Source: Margaritifera margaritifera (taxonomy: Eukaryota > Mollusca > Bivalvia > Unionida > Margaritiferidae). Taken from it: a stretch of 64,000 bases of DNA. The stretch spans positions 248,001 to 312,000 of the forward strand of contig JAQPZY010001060.1 of the NCBI GenBank assembly GCA_029931535.1, given 5' to 3'. Numbering within the stretch: the stretch's first letter is position 1; every line of letters begins with the position of its first letter. The notes under the pieces were generated by a model. That model was not told where the DNA came from. It saw nothing but the letters and a program-made list of their open reading frames with translations, and did not search any database. The position numbers were made by a program, and so were the translations under genes. This document shows positions 26,380-37,582 of this stretch, one piece after another.

Positions 26380-26895
26380 TTGGTATAGTCTCAATGGTTG
26401 TTGTGCAAATACCTCAAGCAGTATCTAGGAGAATCGATATTATTACAGGGCAATTATTTGACTAGTCCGATAGTTATCATGCTAATTGATAAATCGTTGT
26501 CGTACAAATATAATAGAATCTAACTTGTCAATGAACAGTTATTCAATTACAACTCTCGGACTAGTCCGATAGTTGTAATAAAATACATGAATCAACCTAG
26601 GTGGATTGATGAAATGCCATGGAAACTATTGTACTAGTACGATAATTGTCGCATAAATACATCAATTAACATTGGCGGATGTTTCTATTGCAACTACTGA
26701 ACTAGATCGATAGTTGTCGCAAACATGGAACCTAATCAGACTAGGGAAATAACTCTCGTTCAACTGGAACTATAGGATGAGTCTGATAGTTGTGATATAA
26801 ATACATCAATCCGTTTAGGCGGATAGTTGCAGTGCCAGTAGAATTAGTTGGTTAACCAGATTGTTGTCGTACAGATGCAACATAATCGACAATGC
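26380..26895. repeat. Degenerate tandem satellite, unit about 75 bp
   Basis: A phrase like ACTAGTCCGATAGTTGTC followed by an ATAAATACATCAAT-type segment and a GGCGGAT-type segment recurs at about 26460, 26559, 26632, 26699, 26776 and 26856, with a weaker copy near 26385. Spacings run from 67 to 99 bp. The copies are well diverged, so this is an old array. Confidence 0.75.
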
Positions 26896-27134
26896 TGAGA
26901 GTTACATCACAAAAGCTTCATAAAATTATTGAAATCCTGCTAAAGATTCCTAACATTTGGTAGTTAAAACAAAGGCAGTTTTAACATGGAAAATTTTGAA
27001 GAAGTTCGTCTGAAAGTGAATTATTAGGTTAAGATTCATACGGATTTCCGAACAAGATTTGGTCACAAGAGAACATTTAAGGGAAGTTTCATTGAAAGGC
27101 CTAAAGAACAGATATATATAGGACTTATTTAATT

Positions 27135-27138
<4 letters not shown>
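26896..27138. other. Intergenic DNA, no gene recognised
   Basis: A+T-rich spacer between the satellite and a TA array; nothing recognised. Confidence 0.5.

Positions 27139-27200
<62 letters not shown>
27139..27200. repeat. (TA)n microsatellite
   Basis: An uninterrupted alternating AT tract of about 62 bp. Confidence 0.98.
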
Positions 27201-27203
<3 letters not shown>

Positions 27204-27974
27204 AACTGCTTTGACAGTTACGCCCTTCCCATGATCATTTTCAGAGTTGATTACCAAAGAGAGTGGTGAGGCTTATGTGGCCTACAACAATATCATTACC
27301 TATATATGTTGAAAAATAGTATATGTAGGGGTTGATATATAATTACACCATAAATGCAATGACCAATTACCCTTTCGAAGAGTAGCCCATATATTGAAGA
27401 CATCCTGGAAAACTTCAGCTTTGCATGTTCATATCATTATGTGTACAAGAAATGGCTTGACTCAAACAGAAGGTATTCTCTGACATCATATCTTTCTTAA
27501 ATACCATAGACCAACACTGAAAAATTCAGTAGCAAACACATTCCTTTTCCAAAACATAACTTGCATATACCTAAAAATAGACATCTCATAACATGACACA
27601 ATAATTTTCCCCAAGTTTTATGACAATTGTTTAGTCCCATTTAAAGAATTAATGCAGAGTAAGGACAGGGGCCAAAAGATGAAGCTAGTTTTATTTGTTT
27701 CTGATATTGATATATTAATTTCATAGTAACCCTTTACGAGATTTAGAATCCGTTTAAACCAAGCACACAAGTTACTCTTTACTAAATGTGCTCCTATCAC
27801 CGTATAATATTTCTTTCCTGGTCTTCTGAACGCATTTCAGTTTTTTCCCAAGTAGATGAGGAACGGTCAGAAAGTCAGCGACCTTGAATTATGATATATC
27901 TTGTACCTGTGAGTATTTTGTTCCGGTTGGGTCGGTGGGGTGTTGGAGTAATACAATATTCTCTTTCGGAAGGG

Positions 27975-27976
<2 letters not shown>
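27201..27976. other. Intergenic DNA, no gene recognised
   Basis: No coding frame or element end recognised between the two TA arrays. Confidence 0.55.

Positions 27977-28063
<87 letters not shown>
27977..28063. repeat. (TA)n microsatellite
   Basis: An uninterrupted alternating TA tract of about 87 bp. Tyr-Ile frames over it on both strands are artefacts. Confidence 0.98.
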
Positions 28064-28067
<4 letters not shown>

Positions 28068-29234
28068 TGAAGCACACTACGTTTAGAGCATCCCTGGACA
28101 TGTAACGCTTTTCACAATTAATTCATTTACCAGATTTAGTCGTGATATCTACAACGCGGTAATTTTCGATGCAATGAGGTCCCCCCCTCCCCGTCTCTAT
28201 ATATCTCTGTATGTTTTTTTTTTTATCCCCATCAGTAGTATAGACGTGACGCATGCTGGGATACAATGACATACTCACAGTTTTATTACCATTTTTCGAA
28301 ACCAAAACCCAACCTATCAACACGGCGAGACATACATAATTTTTCAAAAAGCAACACCATACCACCCATGATTATCATGTTTTAAATCGTATAAATCCTA
28401 GACCAACAATAAATAACCTTATTTTGATTTTTCAAAAATTAACATCCTACCCCCACGAGAGAAAAATAAAATTAACAACAACAATCAGCCACTACCAAGT
28501 TTTTAATTGCCCGCTCGTATGTCTTTCCGAAACTGAGACCCAAGGTTTATCTGAATCGTGACTTGTATGTAACTTGTTATTTCTTAGACGTCTAAAAAAG
28601 CGTTTTTTATCTTGGCGTTTTGTCATCACTCAGTTCAAATAAAACGGACGAGAGAAATTACATACCATCGGTTTACTCTAGTATCTAAAACTATAGGATC
28701 ATATATATAGCTGTCAGTGAAAATCACATCATCCCATGCATTATTGAAAATTTAAACGTTATTACGTTCATATCTATAAAAAGCAGAAGAAAACAAGCAT
28801 TTCGAGGAAACCTGTGTCACACGTGCGTCTCTACAATGATGTATCCCCGTGTCTAACTTACAGTAGCTTTAACACAAGATGTTATATCATTTAACGTGGA
28901 CGCTGCCGTCGCCGCAAGAATGATAATGCCTGTGTCTCAACATGCTTACGCATCCAAATAGAAAAGAATGTAAGAAGGCACTGCATCCTTTTTTGTAATA
29001 AAAACAAAGGTCTTGAAACCGTCCCTTCTAGTATGAAACTATGATTGGGCACACATATATACGATCACCTTGTACAAATCCCAAGGTATGGAACTTTCCT
29101 AAGCCTTAACATACAATGCATAAACTTTGAGTTGACTAAGCATTATGTATAATCAGATATAAAAATAATTATACAGACGGAGACCAGAAAACACTATTGA
29201 AGTAATCTTGACTGTACTTAATGACGTTATTCCC
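28064..29234. other. Intergenic DNA, no gene recognised
   Basis: No gene or element recognised. The 80-codon minus-strand frame at 28123-28365 shows no motif. Confidence 0.55.
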
Positions 29235-29375
29235 AAACTATTATATTTTAAGATATGCGAAAATATTAGTCTATTTTTAAGACATGCGAAATAAATTCTA
29301 TTTTTAGACATGCGAAAATATTATTCTATATTTAAGACATGGGAAAAATTATTATATTTTAAGACATAGGAAAAT
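29235..29375. repeat. Short tandem repeat, unit about 35 bp, four copies
   Basis: A unit like CTATTTTTAAGACATGCGAA followed by AATATTAT recurs about four times with substitutions and small length changes. The core AAGACAT(G/A)(C/G)G(A/G)AA is the best-kept part. Confidence 0.75.
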
Positions 29376-30149
29376 AATAGCAAATTGCGTTGCAGATATC
29401 ACGTCTAAATCTGGAAAGGAATTAATTGTGAAGAACGGTGTTACATGTCCAGAGATGCTCTAAAAGTAGTGTGATTTACGCATCAATTTATCGATACTTT
29501 CATAAATTCAAACATACATACGCAGAACGATGGTTATTACCTGTACTGCTAACTACTCACTAGCCATCCTATACCAACCATGCCTTAGCTATAACAATAA
29601 TAAGCATGGTCAATTGAAGTCCCTGTATAACCGATATATTGGTTGAAGAATATCATGATCGTGCTGATGCGCTGCTAAACACCGGGACTGTGTTGGTGTA
29701 CTTTTAAATCCTATACATAAATACTTTGAGTATGTATTTAAAGGGTCTTACAACACAATAGCACAATCCTGGCCATATGTTTGATATGGGTATTGAATCT
29801 ATTACAATTCTCGTAAAAATAAATGAGAAACAGGTGGGAAAAAATCGCTAGTACTAAATTTGATCTTGAAAGTTAGGGTAATATAGATATTAATAAAATG
29901 TATGTATGTTTGAAACGAATTCATTTATACAAGTGGCTGACATTCCTAAAGATACACTAACATACAAACCTGTGTCTGGAATATTGGGCAGTCCTCTGTC
30001 ACTGTGATTTTCGACTATATATTATCGTTTATATATGATATACTTGCACAAATTCCCAGAATGACTAAAAATATTATATAGTTATTTATAGCAGTCTTTC
30101 ATAAATCCCATTGTTCAGTAAGAATGTTATGTATTTATAATCTACTGGC

Positions 30150-30152
<3 letters not shown>
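29376..30152. other. Intergenic DNA, no gene recognised
   Basis: A+T-rich DNA without recognised features. Confidence 0.55.

Positions 30153-30189
<37 letters not shown>
30153..30189. repeat. (TA)n microsatellite
   Basis: A TA tract of about 37 bp abutting the 3' side of the minus-strand SINE copy that follows. Confidence 0.95.
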
Positions 30190-30192
<3 letters not shown>

Positions 30193-30310
30193 TAAATGAT
30201 ATTATTCACCAGGTTATATTTAATTCGTACTCTACGGAGATTCGAACTATAGGCACCAACCCCGATACCATCTCGACCATGCACAGATCACCAAAATATG
30301 ATGCTACAAA
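30190..30310 (-). repeat. tRNA-derived SINE, copy 1
   Basis: On the minus strand TGGTCGAGATGG (30268-30279) fits the RNA polymerase III box A consensus exactly, and AGTTCGAATCT (30238-30248) fits box B closely at normal tRNA spacing. The downstream segment TCCGTAGAGTACGAAT and the AATATCATTTATTC tail recur in the copy at 30455-30645. This fits a short retroposed SINE with internal promoter elements. Confidence 0.65.
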
Positions 30311-30454
30311 GTGGTGGTGTAGGCATTCGTGCGTAGCAGACATACCCGCATGTCGATCCAGTAATTAATTCTCATCTAAGTACACAGACCATCTGAATTC
30401 CTACTGCAAAATTCACGGTATATAGAAGTTATTATAGAGAACTACAAATATACA

Positions 30455-30645
30455 CCAAACAGAGAGGAAAGTGCTATCCCTGGATTCTACAGGAGACTGC
30501 TTGATAACATTAACAGAATTTTTAAATATGAATAAATAATATTATCATACAGGTTAGAGAATTTTTTATTCGTACTCTATAGAGATTCGAACCTGGATCC
30601 GAGAGTCACTGCACCTATCACCTTGCCTGTAAGCACCAACCCCTA
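30455..30645 (-). repeat. tRNA-derived SINE, copy 2
   Basis: It has the same box B and flank as copy 1 (minus strand GGTTCGAATCTC, then TATAGAGTACGAAT) and the same GAATAAATAATATTAT tail on the plus strand. It keeps a longer tail, including GTGCTATCCCTGGATTCTAC (30469-30488), which also occurs in diverged form at 50395-50416. Its 5' side ends at a TA array (30644-30669). Box A is degraded. Confidence 0.6.
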
Positions 30646-30669
30646 TATATATATATATATATATATATA
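30644..30669. repeat. (TA)n microsatellite
   Basis: A short TA tract directly next to SINE copy 2. Confidence 0.95.
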
Positions 30670-31210
30670 AAGATTAAAGATCAAGATCAATGCCTTAAAT
30701 GACAACATTCGGAATTACGGTAGGAATGATAGGGATATTCCAAATTGTTGCATCCTTTTTGATTGCTGTAAAAATATATCAATTTTAAATTGAAGAGCTT
30801 GACATTTAGAAGTAGTCATTTGTCTCAGATATCCGGTGGTTTAAAACTTTCACACAACATACAACGGACCGTAGCCTCTGAAGGCGATATTCCAATATTA
30901 TCGGTACGCTTACGACAGAAAGGGGAAAGAAACAAGTAGGAGTCGAAGTCATTTGAGTTTTCAATCCCTAATTATATTGAAATATGTGTGAGATTATGAT
31001 TAGGGGTTAAAAACAGAAACACTTAGCTAGCTCCCAATTGTGATTTAAATATCTTGTAATACTGTGAATGAGAATGGAAGATTTGTCTGAAACATGTATT
31101 CTGTACGAGGAATTTGGAATGACTGTGTATTTAGAGATTTAATTATTGCGTCGCCGTGCGAGTGTGTCTGCTACGGACGAAAGCCTATATCAACGAATAG
31201 GTTGCATCTT

Positions 31211-31320
31211 TTTGGGAGACGTGCGCTTAGTCGAGAGGGTGTGGATTTTGGTGCGTGCAGACAAGACAATGGGTGCCGTGATCCACTGATCCGCGTTCGA
31301 ATCTCAGTAGGAACGAGTTA
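31211..31320 (+). repeat. tRNA-like SINE, different family
   Basis: TAGTCGAGAGGG (31228-31239) matches the box A consensus TRGYNNARNNGG exactly, and GCGTTCGAATC (31293-31303) is close to box B about 54 bp downstream. The local sequence is G+C-richer than its surroundings. It overlaps a 111-codon open frame (31094-31429) that looks non-coding. A degenerate tRNA-derived SINE is the best reading; the 3' limit is unclear. Confidence 0.5.
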
Positions 31321-31939
31321 CCAATTATTTAACTTGTATGGTAATATTATGTTTCCATATATCATACATGGTATGGTGACCATCCATAAATTTGGTCTTG
31401 AATGTATGTTTTTGTGTATGCAATTATGACCTGGTTTGTAGTGCACACCCTGCACACATTTTACAAAAATAATCAATTTCCTTATTAAAATTCAGTGTGG
31501 GTGTTGATATGTAGGCACTATATTTTGTTGGTTTGTTGCTTTTTTGAGGGAGTTGTTCCTTTTTTACTGGCATCGCGAAAGTTTCTCATACCACAACCAC
31601 CCCATCCCCACCCACACCCCTACCCCTTTGCAAATTTATTTATGCAATCGTCCTGATAGATTGATAAAGAAAGGTCTTTGTACACGAGCATGAAATAGTT
31701 CATACCATTCTTTCATATAATCCTTTCTCTATTAACGTGACCAGATTGTATTCGATTCCTTCATGAAAGTTCATGAAAGTTCAAAACCTGCATAATGTAA
31801 AGATTCGGCACCACAAAAGAAAGGTTCAACGTAGGGAGGAGAGCCCTAGCATAATCATGAGTTTCTGCCGTCTGCCACTTTTAATTTTATGGAAACAAAT
31901 TGATGTGCTGGCGTTTCGAAAAGAGGTTTCTTTATCACG
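31321..31939. other. Intergenic DNA, no gene recognised
   Basis: It includes a C-rich tract near 31590-31625 but no element ends or coding frames that I recognise. Confidence 0.5.
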
Positions 31940-32170
31940 CGTTATCGGTGTTAGAACACTTTGGTACATCAGTGTGAAAACAAAATTAATGACTCGATTG
32001 GTTGCTGGAATAATTGCATTCTACTGCTTAAAAACGAAATTAATCATATGTGATCAGTTGCTGAAAACTTCAGTACTACTGTGTGAAACAAAGTTACCGG
32101 ATTGTGTAGAGGTACGTGTTCAGTTGCTGAAAACTTCGGTGCTATTAAAAACTAAAATACCGTCGAGTCA
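31940..32170 (+). repeat. Imperfect tandem repeat, unit about 66 bp, inside an open frame
   Basis: TCAGTTGCTGAAAACTTC occurs at 32054 and again 66 bp later at 32120, each followed by a related GTACTACTGTGTGAAAC-like segment. Weaker copies lie upstream near 31930-31990. Because 66 is divisible by three, the repeat stays open inside a 145-codon frame (31773-32210) with the peptide LLKTSVLL twice. There is no recognisable protein. It lies upstream of the Polinton integrase and could belong to that element's terminal region, which is unproven. Confidence 0.55.
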
Positions 32171-32889
32171 CTGGGCCATAGTGATATTTCAGTCTTGGGC
32201 CACTTTGTAGCTCTATGAACAGCAAAGCATGGTGATGCAGTATATGCAAAGAATGATGACAACACAAACTAATTTGAAATATTTGAAATAACATAACTCA
32301 TGGCACAAAGCTACATTGTGCTAAACTCTGAAGTTTTCAGAGAGGTTGTATTGTATGAATTTGTAACATAAAAGCAATAATATCACAGTCAAGAGATAAA
32401 AGTATGGTCAAATTTATTTGTATTACAATATGACATTCGAGACAAAGCAATTAATTTGTCGATTTCAAACATAAAGAAAAATGTCCTCCAATGATTCAGA
32501 AAGGATGCAGATTTACAGAATGAATTCAATCAGCATTTCATCGAGATAGCAATATCATCTCTAAAAGCCAAATGATCAAGACAGAGTACTAAATAAATAA
32601 CCTATATGATGTGGATAAGTATACAGACGCATTGTTTGCTAACAATCTCGTCAATATTACGAGATTCATCTACAACAACTCGACAAAGTCATAGATGGAA
32701 GTTACGGAAAACAAAGCTAGATTTACACATGGTGACTCAGTATATGAATTAGTTTTAAAAGATTGCAGAAATGCTGCAAACTGCTGAACATAAACATTTC
32801 CGTTGTAGATTGATGTCCTGCTGGTTCACTATTCCCTGGATGCTTTATATTGTTTTAAATGGATGACAAAGAACAGTATTTTAAGACAT
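32171..32889. other. Spacer upstream of Polinton integrase
   Basis: No frame was recognised. It may be decayed Polinton sequence, since the next feature is an integrase in the same orientation. Confidence 0.4.
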
Positions 32890-33870
32890 GTTTTCTATTA
32901 TCCTGAAAGTACATGTGCCTACACAAATAGCAATAAACTGTTGTAGCAAATTAAACGCGACAAAAATAAATTAAGATACGTGGAACTGAAAGAATGGCTA
33001 AATGAGCAATCTACCTCCACACTACACAACCAAGCCAGAAAAAGACTGCCATAAAGAAAGGTGTATGTTTGATACGTGATTGACCAGTGGCAGACAGATT
33101 TTGTTGACATTAACACGTATGAAAATTACAGCAATGGATGCAAATACGTCTGGACAATGATAAATGTCTTCTCAAAATACGTTTGGGCTGAGAAAGTAAA
33201 AATCGAAAAGAGAGATGATATAAAATATACTATCAGAGTATTTTTCAAAGTAAGAAAACCGGAAAAGATACAGCTTGATGGGGAACGTGAGTTCTGCAAA
33301 AGGAAAACATCGAGTACAAAAATCGAAAGACTGGAACGCGCAAGTATTTAACTCACAATGAAACCAGAAAATGGGTTGGCGTTTAACCAAAGGTAATTGA
33401 GAAATACAGCAACACTCATCAAACGTCATTAGACATCAGTCTGCTTGAAGCGAGCAACAAAATTTTTTTTTTAAAAATCAAGGATATGGATCAGTATATT
33501 TGTCTATCTGACAACTGATACAATTGGAACTCCTACATTCAAGGTTTGTGAAACAGTCAGAATTTCGAAATACAAAACAATATTTGCTAAAGGATACCTT
33601 CCTAACTTTACCGAGAAAATAGGCAAATATCAGGCAAAAATCTTTAAGCGATTCGGTAGTTTACAAACTGCAAGATTTGAAGGGAGAGGTTATTGAAAGC
33701 ATGTTTCATAAACAAGGGCTATCTCTATGCCACTAACTAGATGACATATACAAAGTGAAAAAGACTCTGAGGGCCACGGGAATGAAGGTTAAAAGTATGT
33801 ACTCGTGAATGGAAAGGATATGATGAATCGTTTAACAGTTTTGGAAAAAGCAGTATTATTCCTTTAAAAT
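32890..33870 (+). pseudogene. Polinton/Maverick integrase, decayed
   Basis: Segments follow the order of a Polinton retroviral-type integrase. The N-terminal part has LKEWLNEQSTSTLHNQARKR (about 32983-33042), then the catalytic core with DQWQTDFVDI (33079-33108; the second or third Asp is the first catalytic residue), CKYVWTMINVFSKYVWAEKV and QLDGEREF (about 33271-33294, second Asp). The frame then shifts. KYLTHNETRKWVGV (about 33334-33376) follows, then a C-terminal SH3/chromo-like part with KVCETVRISKYKTIFAKGYL (33543-33602) and DDIYKVKKTLRATG (about 33741-33783). Several stops and shifts break it. Integrases of this type insert large Polinton elements, producing 6-bp target duplications. 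The clear glutamate of the catalytic triad is not seen, so the copy is dead. Confidence 0.78.
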
Positions 33871-35329
33871 CAATGTCGGAAGCACATCACATATAATAGT
33901 ATCAAGGAGCATGACTAATTTGAGTTCTTAAACGAGAATGAGTTTCTAGAATGTGATGCAATCATCAAAACATATAAACTTTAAAATTTCGTATAACAGC
34001 GATTCATACAAATATTCGATTAACTATTAATTTTTCCTAGACAAATTGTGTATCATGTTCAATTTCAAAGGACTCAAAAGGCCTTCAATCACAAATAATT
34101 ACCACAAAATAAACCGATATCAGTTGATATTGGAAGATTTTCGCAGTCTTGATGAAGTAAAAACCAATACAACTTTTGCAGAATGTGAATATACAGATTT
34201 TGAAGAATTTTTTTTTCACAGACATCTAAAGTAATTGAATTCAGCTACAGAATAAATGGTTCAATCAGAAGGAACAATAATTGTAACATGTTACAAATAT
34301 AACAGACACAACATGTTAAAGGAAAAGTGAAAAACGAAATACAAAATACCAGAGATGAGACGATTGCGTGAAAGCGGTATTGCAAAGGATTAAAGTGCAA
34401 AATCAACAGAGAATTGTGAACGCGGAAAAATAGTAAATAGAGGATCAATGTATTTGAACAAGAACAGTTAATTTCATACCCATTTTGGGGTTAGCAAGAC
34501 TATCATTTTATCATAGATAAATGGATTCCATATGGAAAAAACCTGACCAGTACAACACCTTACCGTTGTTCTGCAAGTCATTTTTACTCACCTTAACCAA
34601 GTCAACATAAGAAATGAATTTAGCGAGATAAAAAAAAACTGCATACATGATAGCAAGCGAAAACATGTCTCAAAATAATAGAAATGCCTTTGAGAACAGA
34701 TATAGAAGATCACTTGGAAACAGTTAAGTCATTCAAAACTGGTGATTCATCAATGAGGACATAGTGAATATTTAATCAAATTTCCCTGCATGGTAAGCAA
34801 TTACTCCTCTAATAGCAACTATTGTAGCATCAACAAAACAACCAGTACACATTCTGCTTTGTAGATGCTACTCGATTTTATTGGTCAAGTATTTTTGCAA
34901 AATTTCTATTTCATATTTGTCTTCTGTTGTCTTGTTGAAATATAAATGTTTCAAAGTTGTCAGACTGGTACTCCAATAGATAGTTGTTCTGTTTTGAACC
35001 TCAGCACGTAAAATACCTTGAAACCCTTTCATTTGTCAGACTATTACCATCTTGAATAAAGATGTCTGTCCAGTATGTAGGTTCTTCTTTCTCTAATATA
35101 GAATCCATTTCATCAGATGACTATGTATTCAACGGTGCTGGATCCATAGTTATATTTAGAAATTACACCTAACAAAATAAATTGTAGAGTACCAAAGAAA
35201 AACTGCAGAATTCAATGAAAACAGAAGAAAGACAGTTGAATACTGAATGAAAGATTGAGAGGACAAGGTCTGGTGACTCAGCACCTAAAACTACATCGAC
35301 AGTACTTTTTCTTTCAATGTCTCTACTCA
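33871..35329 (+). other. Probable Polinton interior without recognisable genes
   Basis: It lies between the integrase and the membrane and capsid-like frames in the same orientation. A 62-codon frame at 34046-34234 and other fragments show no motif I can name. It may hold decayed Polinton genes such as the protease or packaging ATPase, but nothing visible supports a specific call. Confidence 0.35.
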
Positions 35330-35547
35330 TGGTGGTGATGACAGCAATGATTGAAAAAATCCTGATGCTAAGGCAAAACTTGAAAAACAAAGGCAACCAA
35401 AACTGAATGATTTATATCAACCTTCTGTTAACCAAGTAAAAAAACGATACATATTCATTGCACTTGTGATCGGTGTTAGTGGGGTTGTTGCTTACAAGGT
35501 TTTTATAAAAGTCTCCAACGTTTCTGTAGCTGATCACAATAAATAGC
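35330..35547 (+). pseudogene. Small membrane-protein frame in Polinton relic, unidentified
   Basis: One reading frame, interrupted by one stop near 35353, encodes an acidic/Gly-rich start, a charged segment KNPDAKAKLEKQRQPKLNDL and then a single hydrophobic span YIFIALVIGVSGVVAYKVF (about 35448-35504), ending at a stop at 35547. One transmembrane helix after a basic linker (QVKKR) resembles small membrane proteins of large DNA elements and viruses. Position between the integrase and a possible capsid frame suggests it belongs to the Polinton, but I do not recognise the family. Confidence 0.35.
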
Positions 35548-35689
35548 TAAAATGTTTACCTGAGGTAAATACATAACTCCTAAGAAGCAGGAGAACATAC
35601 TGCAATTAGTTCAATATCTCAGTCAAACACATCATTCTTTTACACATCGCTAGCAGCATTTAGCCATAACAAACTTTGCAAGTTTGAAT

Positions 35690-36110
35690 AAAAAAAGCTA
35701 AGCCTGAATTCATTTATTTCTTCGTGTCGTTTGATGTGAAGGTGACAGGAGATGGTAACAATGATGTGGTAAACAACTTGGGCTAAATGCTTTACAGAGA
35801 CATCTCTGTCAAATGGAAGTTATAATCGTCTTAAATTAAATGTCTACGCCATTTGCATGATATACTAAGATTTACGATTACCTTTTTAGGATACAACAAA
35901 CAGAATTAAACAAGACATCATGAGCGAACAATTAAGATCAGGAGCTGGTAATGTGCAAAAATACTAGTGCAGAAGCTGTACAGTTTGTGTTATGTTATAT
36001 GAAACGAAGTTATGAATAGCACTTGACTTCCAAGTACAAACAGATCAGTATGCATTGTATCCACTTGTTCTTCAGATTCAATATTACACTTTGTAGAAAA
36101 GGTAAGGTCA
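35690..36110 (+). pseudogene. Possible Polinton capsid-like gene, very decayed
   Basis: Frames on the plus strand give FVSFDVKVTGDGNNDVVNNL (about 35722-35784), followed after a stop by LYRDISVKW. Further on come MSEQLRSGAGN and IALDFQVQTDQYALYPLVL in shifted frames. The VNNLG segment followed by a VKW strand and later by an LDF...YPL segment recalls jelly-roll capsid proteins of Polintons. This is recognition by memory of weak motifs in a broken gene, so confidence is low. Same strand and order after the integrase support the call. Confidence 0.3.
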
Positions 36111-36464
36111 AATGTAGTTTGGGCATGGTCATTGATAGGATAACCCAAGGCCTCCGGACCTCATATTACTATGTGTAAAGAATATATTATAAATCGTCCC
36201 CGAACCACGTAGCAGCAGAATGGTCCGCAAAATTTGAATACTATTTAAATAGAATATTTATTCGAGTTACCCCTCATTGCTGCTAAAATATAAGTCTTAA
36301 ATATCTAAAAATATAATTTCCTTGGGAATTCCGTGCTAGCTAAAAATAACTATGTGTGCTTGTTTGTGCTTATTTATCAACATCTAGCTTCTTAACTGAT
36401 ACAAGAGTCTGATTGTAGGATGACCTGAGCACTGGAAATCTAACTCATTCAGGTGTTATCAGTG
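36111..36464. other. Intergenic or element remnant, nothing recognised
   Basis: A+T-rich spacer without a recognised frame. The right end of the Polinton is not identifiable. Confidence 0.4.
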
Positions 36465-37000
36465 TCAAGTTCTATGCTAAATTTGGTACAGCAATACATA
36501 CGAGGGTTATGCTGGGGAAATCAACTTTACGAGGACGAGAAATCGTACAAACTCATAGAAATGATTGGGAATTCTTGAAATCATCGTCATTCGAGGTGCA
36601 ATCAAGACAAAACTGCATGTTACATTTGGTTGAAGAATAATAATAATTGGTAAATTAATCCTGTGAAAATCAAACTTAACTAGGGGCCATAACTCCTGTA
36701 AATTGTGCCGTGGAAAGCAGGAATTAGAACCCATTTGAGGCCTAATCAGTATAAAGCTGCATGATATATTTGGCTGAAATGCAACAATCCGTAGGAAGGT
36801 TATGCTGATGAAAACAAAGTTAGGAGGATGGGCTGTCAGGGGCCATAATTCATGTAAATGATGTCACTGAATACTCGAAATTTCCCAGGAAAGTAATCTT
36901 GCGGACACCAACATTAAGAAGCGGGGCAATTAGGAACCATAACTCCTCTAGATAATGAATAAGATGGTTCAACACGGAACTCACTGGACGTCTCATTAAT
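36465..37000. repeat. Diverged tandem repeat, unit about 143 bp, with GGGGCCATAACTCC motif
   Basis: Phrases ACTGCATGTTACATTTGGTTGAA (near 36610) and GCTGCATGATATATTTGGCTGA (near 36753) mark copies about 143 bp apart, with weaker copies on each side. Each unit also contains a GGTTATGCTG-type segment and GGGGCCATAACTCCTGTAA (36683-36701) or variants (36840-36858, 36934-36952). I associate the GGGCCATAACTCC phrase with dispersed repeats in molluscs; that is recollection, not a search result. Confidence 0.6.
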
Positions 37001-37528
37001 ATAAGGTTCCTCTGTGGAGTTATGGAGCGGTATTGAAGTAGGGAAGGCACAGCGCAAAGTTATTCCCTCTACAACACTCACAGTGTAGACAAGTTAACAT
37101 ACACTTAAATGTCTTCCATCTACTTGGATTGACATTTGGTCACTATTAGGAAACCTATGTGATGTCTAAAGTAGACAGCTAATGAAAATAACTGCTTATG
37201 TGAGCTGGAGAAATGTACATGAAGTAGCATAAAGCACATTAACTTTGTCTGTCCTTGAAATACAAAAATAAATTTTTATGAGTGTACACATTACTATTTT
37301 CTAAAAGTGCACTTATGATATTTTAAAATATCAAAATATTTTTAAAAAATTGTCGGCTTCTTTTGTCATAATTTACATCTCTCAATTTCAGGAACTCAGA
37401 ATAGCGATGCAGTATTAGCAGTTTTCTATTAAATGTGTGGCTTAACTGTAAACTCTCAATCCCATATCAACTCCCATCATTCAGATATCAAAACATGGAA
37501 AATCCCGCCGCTTTATACCTTCCCTATA
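37001..37528. other. Intergenic DNA, no gene recognised
   Basis: A+T-rich spacer; nothing recognised. Confidence 0.5.
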
Positions 37529-37582
37529 ATAATAATATTAATAATAATAATAATAATAACAATAATAATAATAATAATATCC
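37529..37582. repeat. (AAT)n microsatellite, imperfect
   Basis: An AAT trinucleotide run with three interruptions. Confidence 0.95.

Noticed and set aside
31094..31429. 111-codon plus-strand frame as a gene
   Set aside because: It overlaps the tRNA-like SINE and has no recognisable domain.
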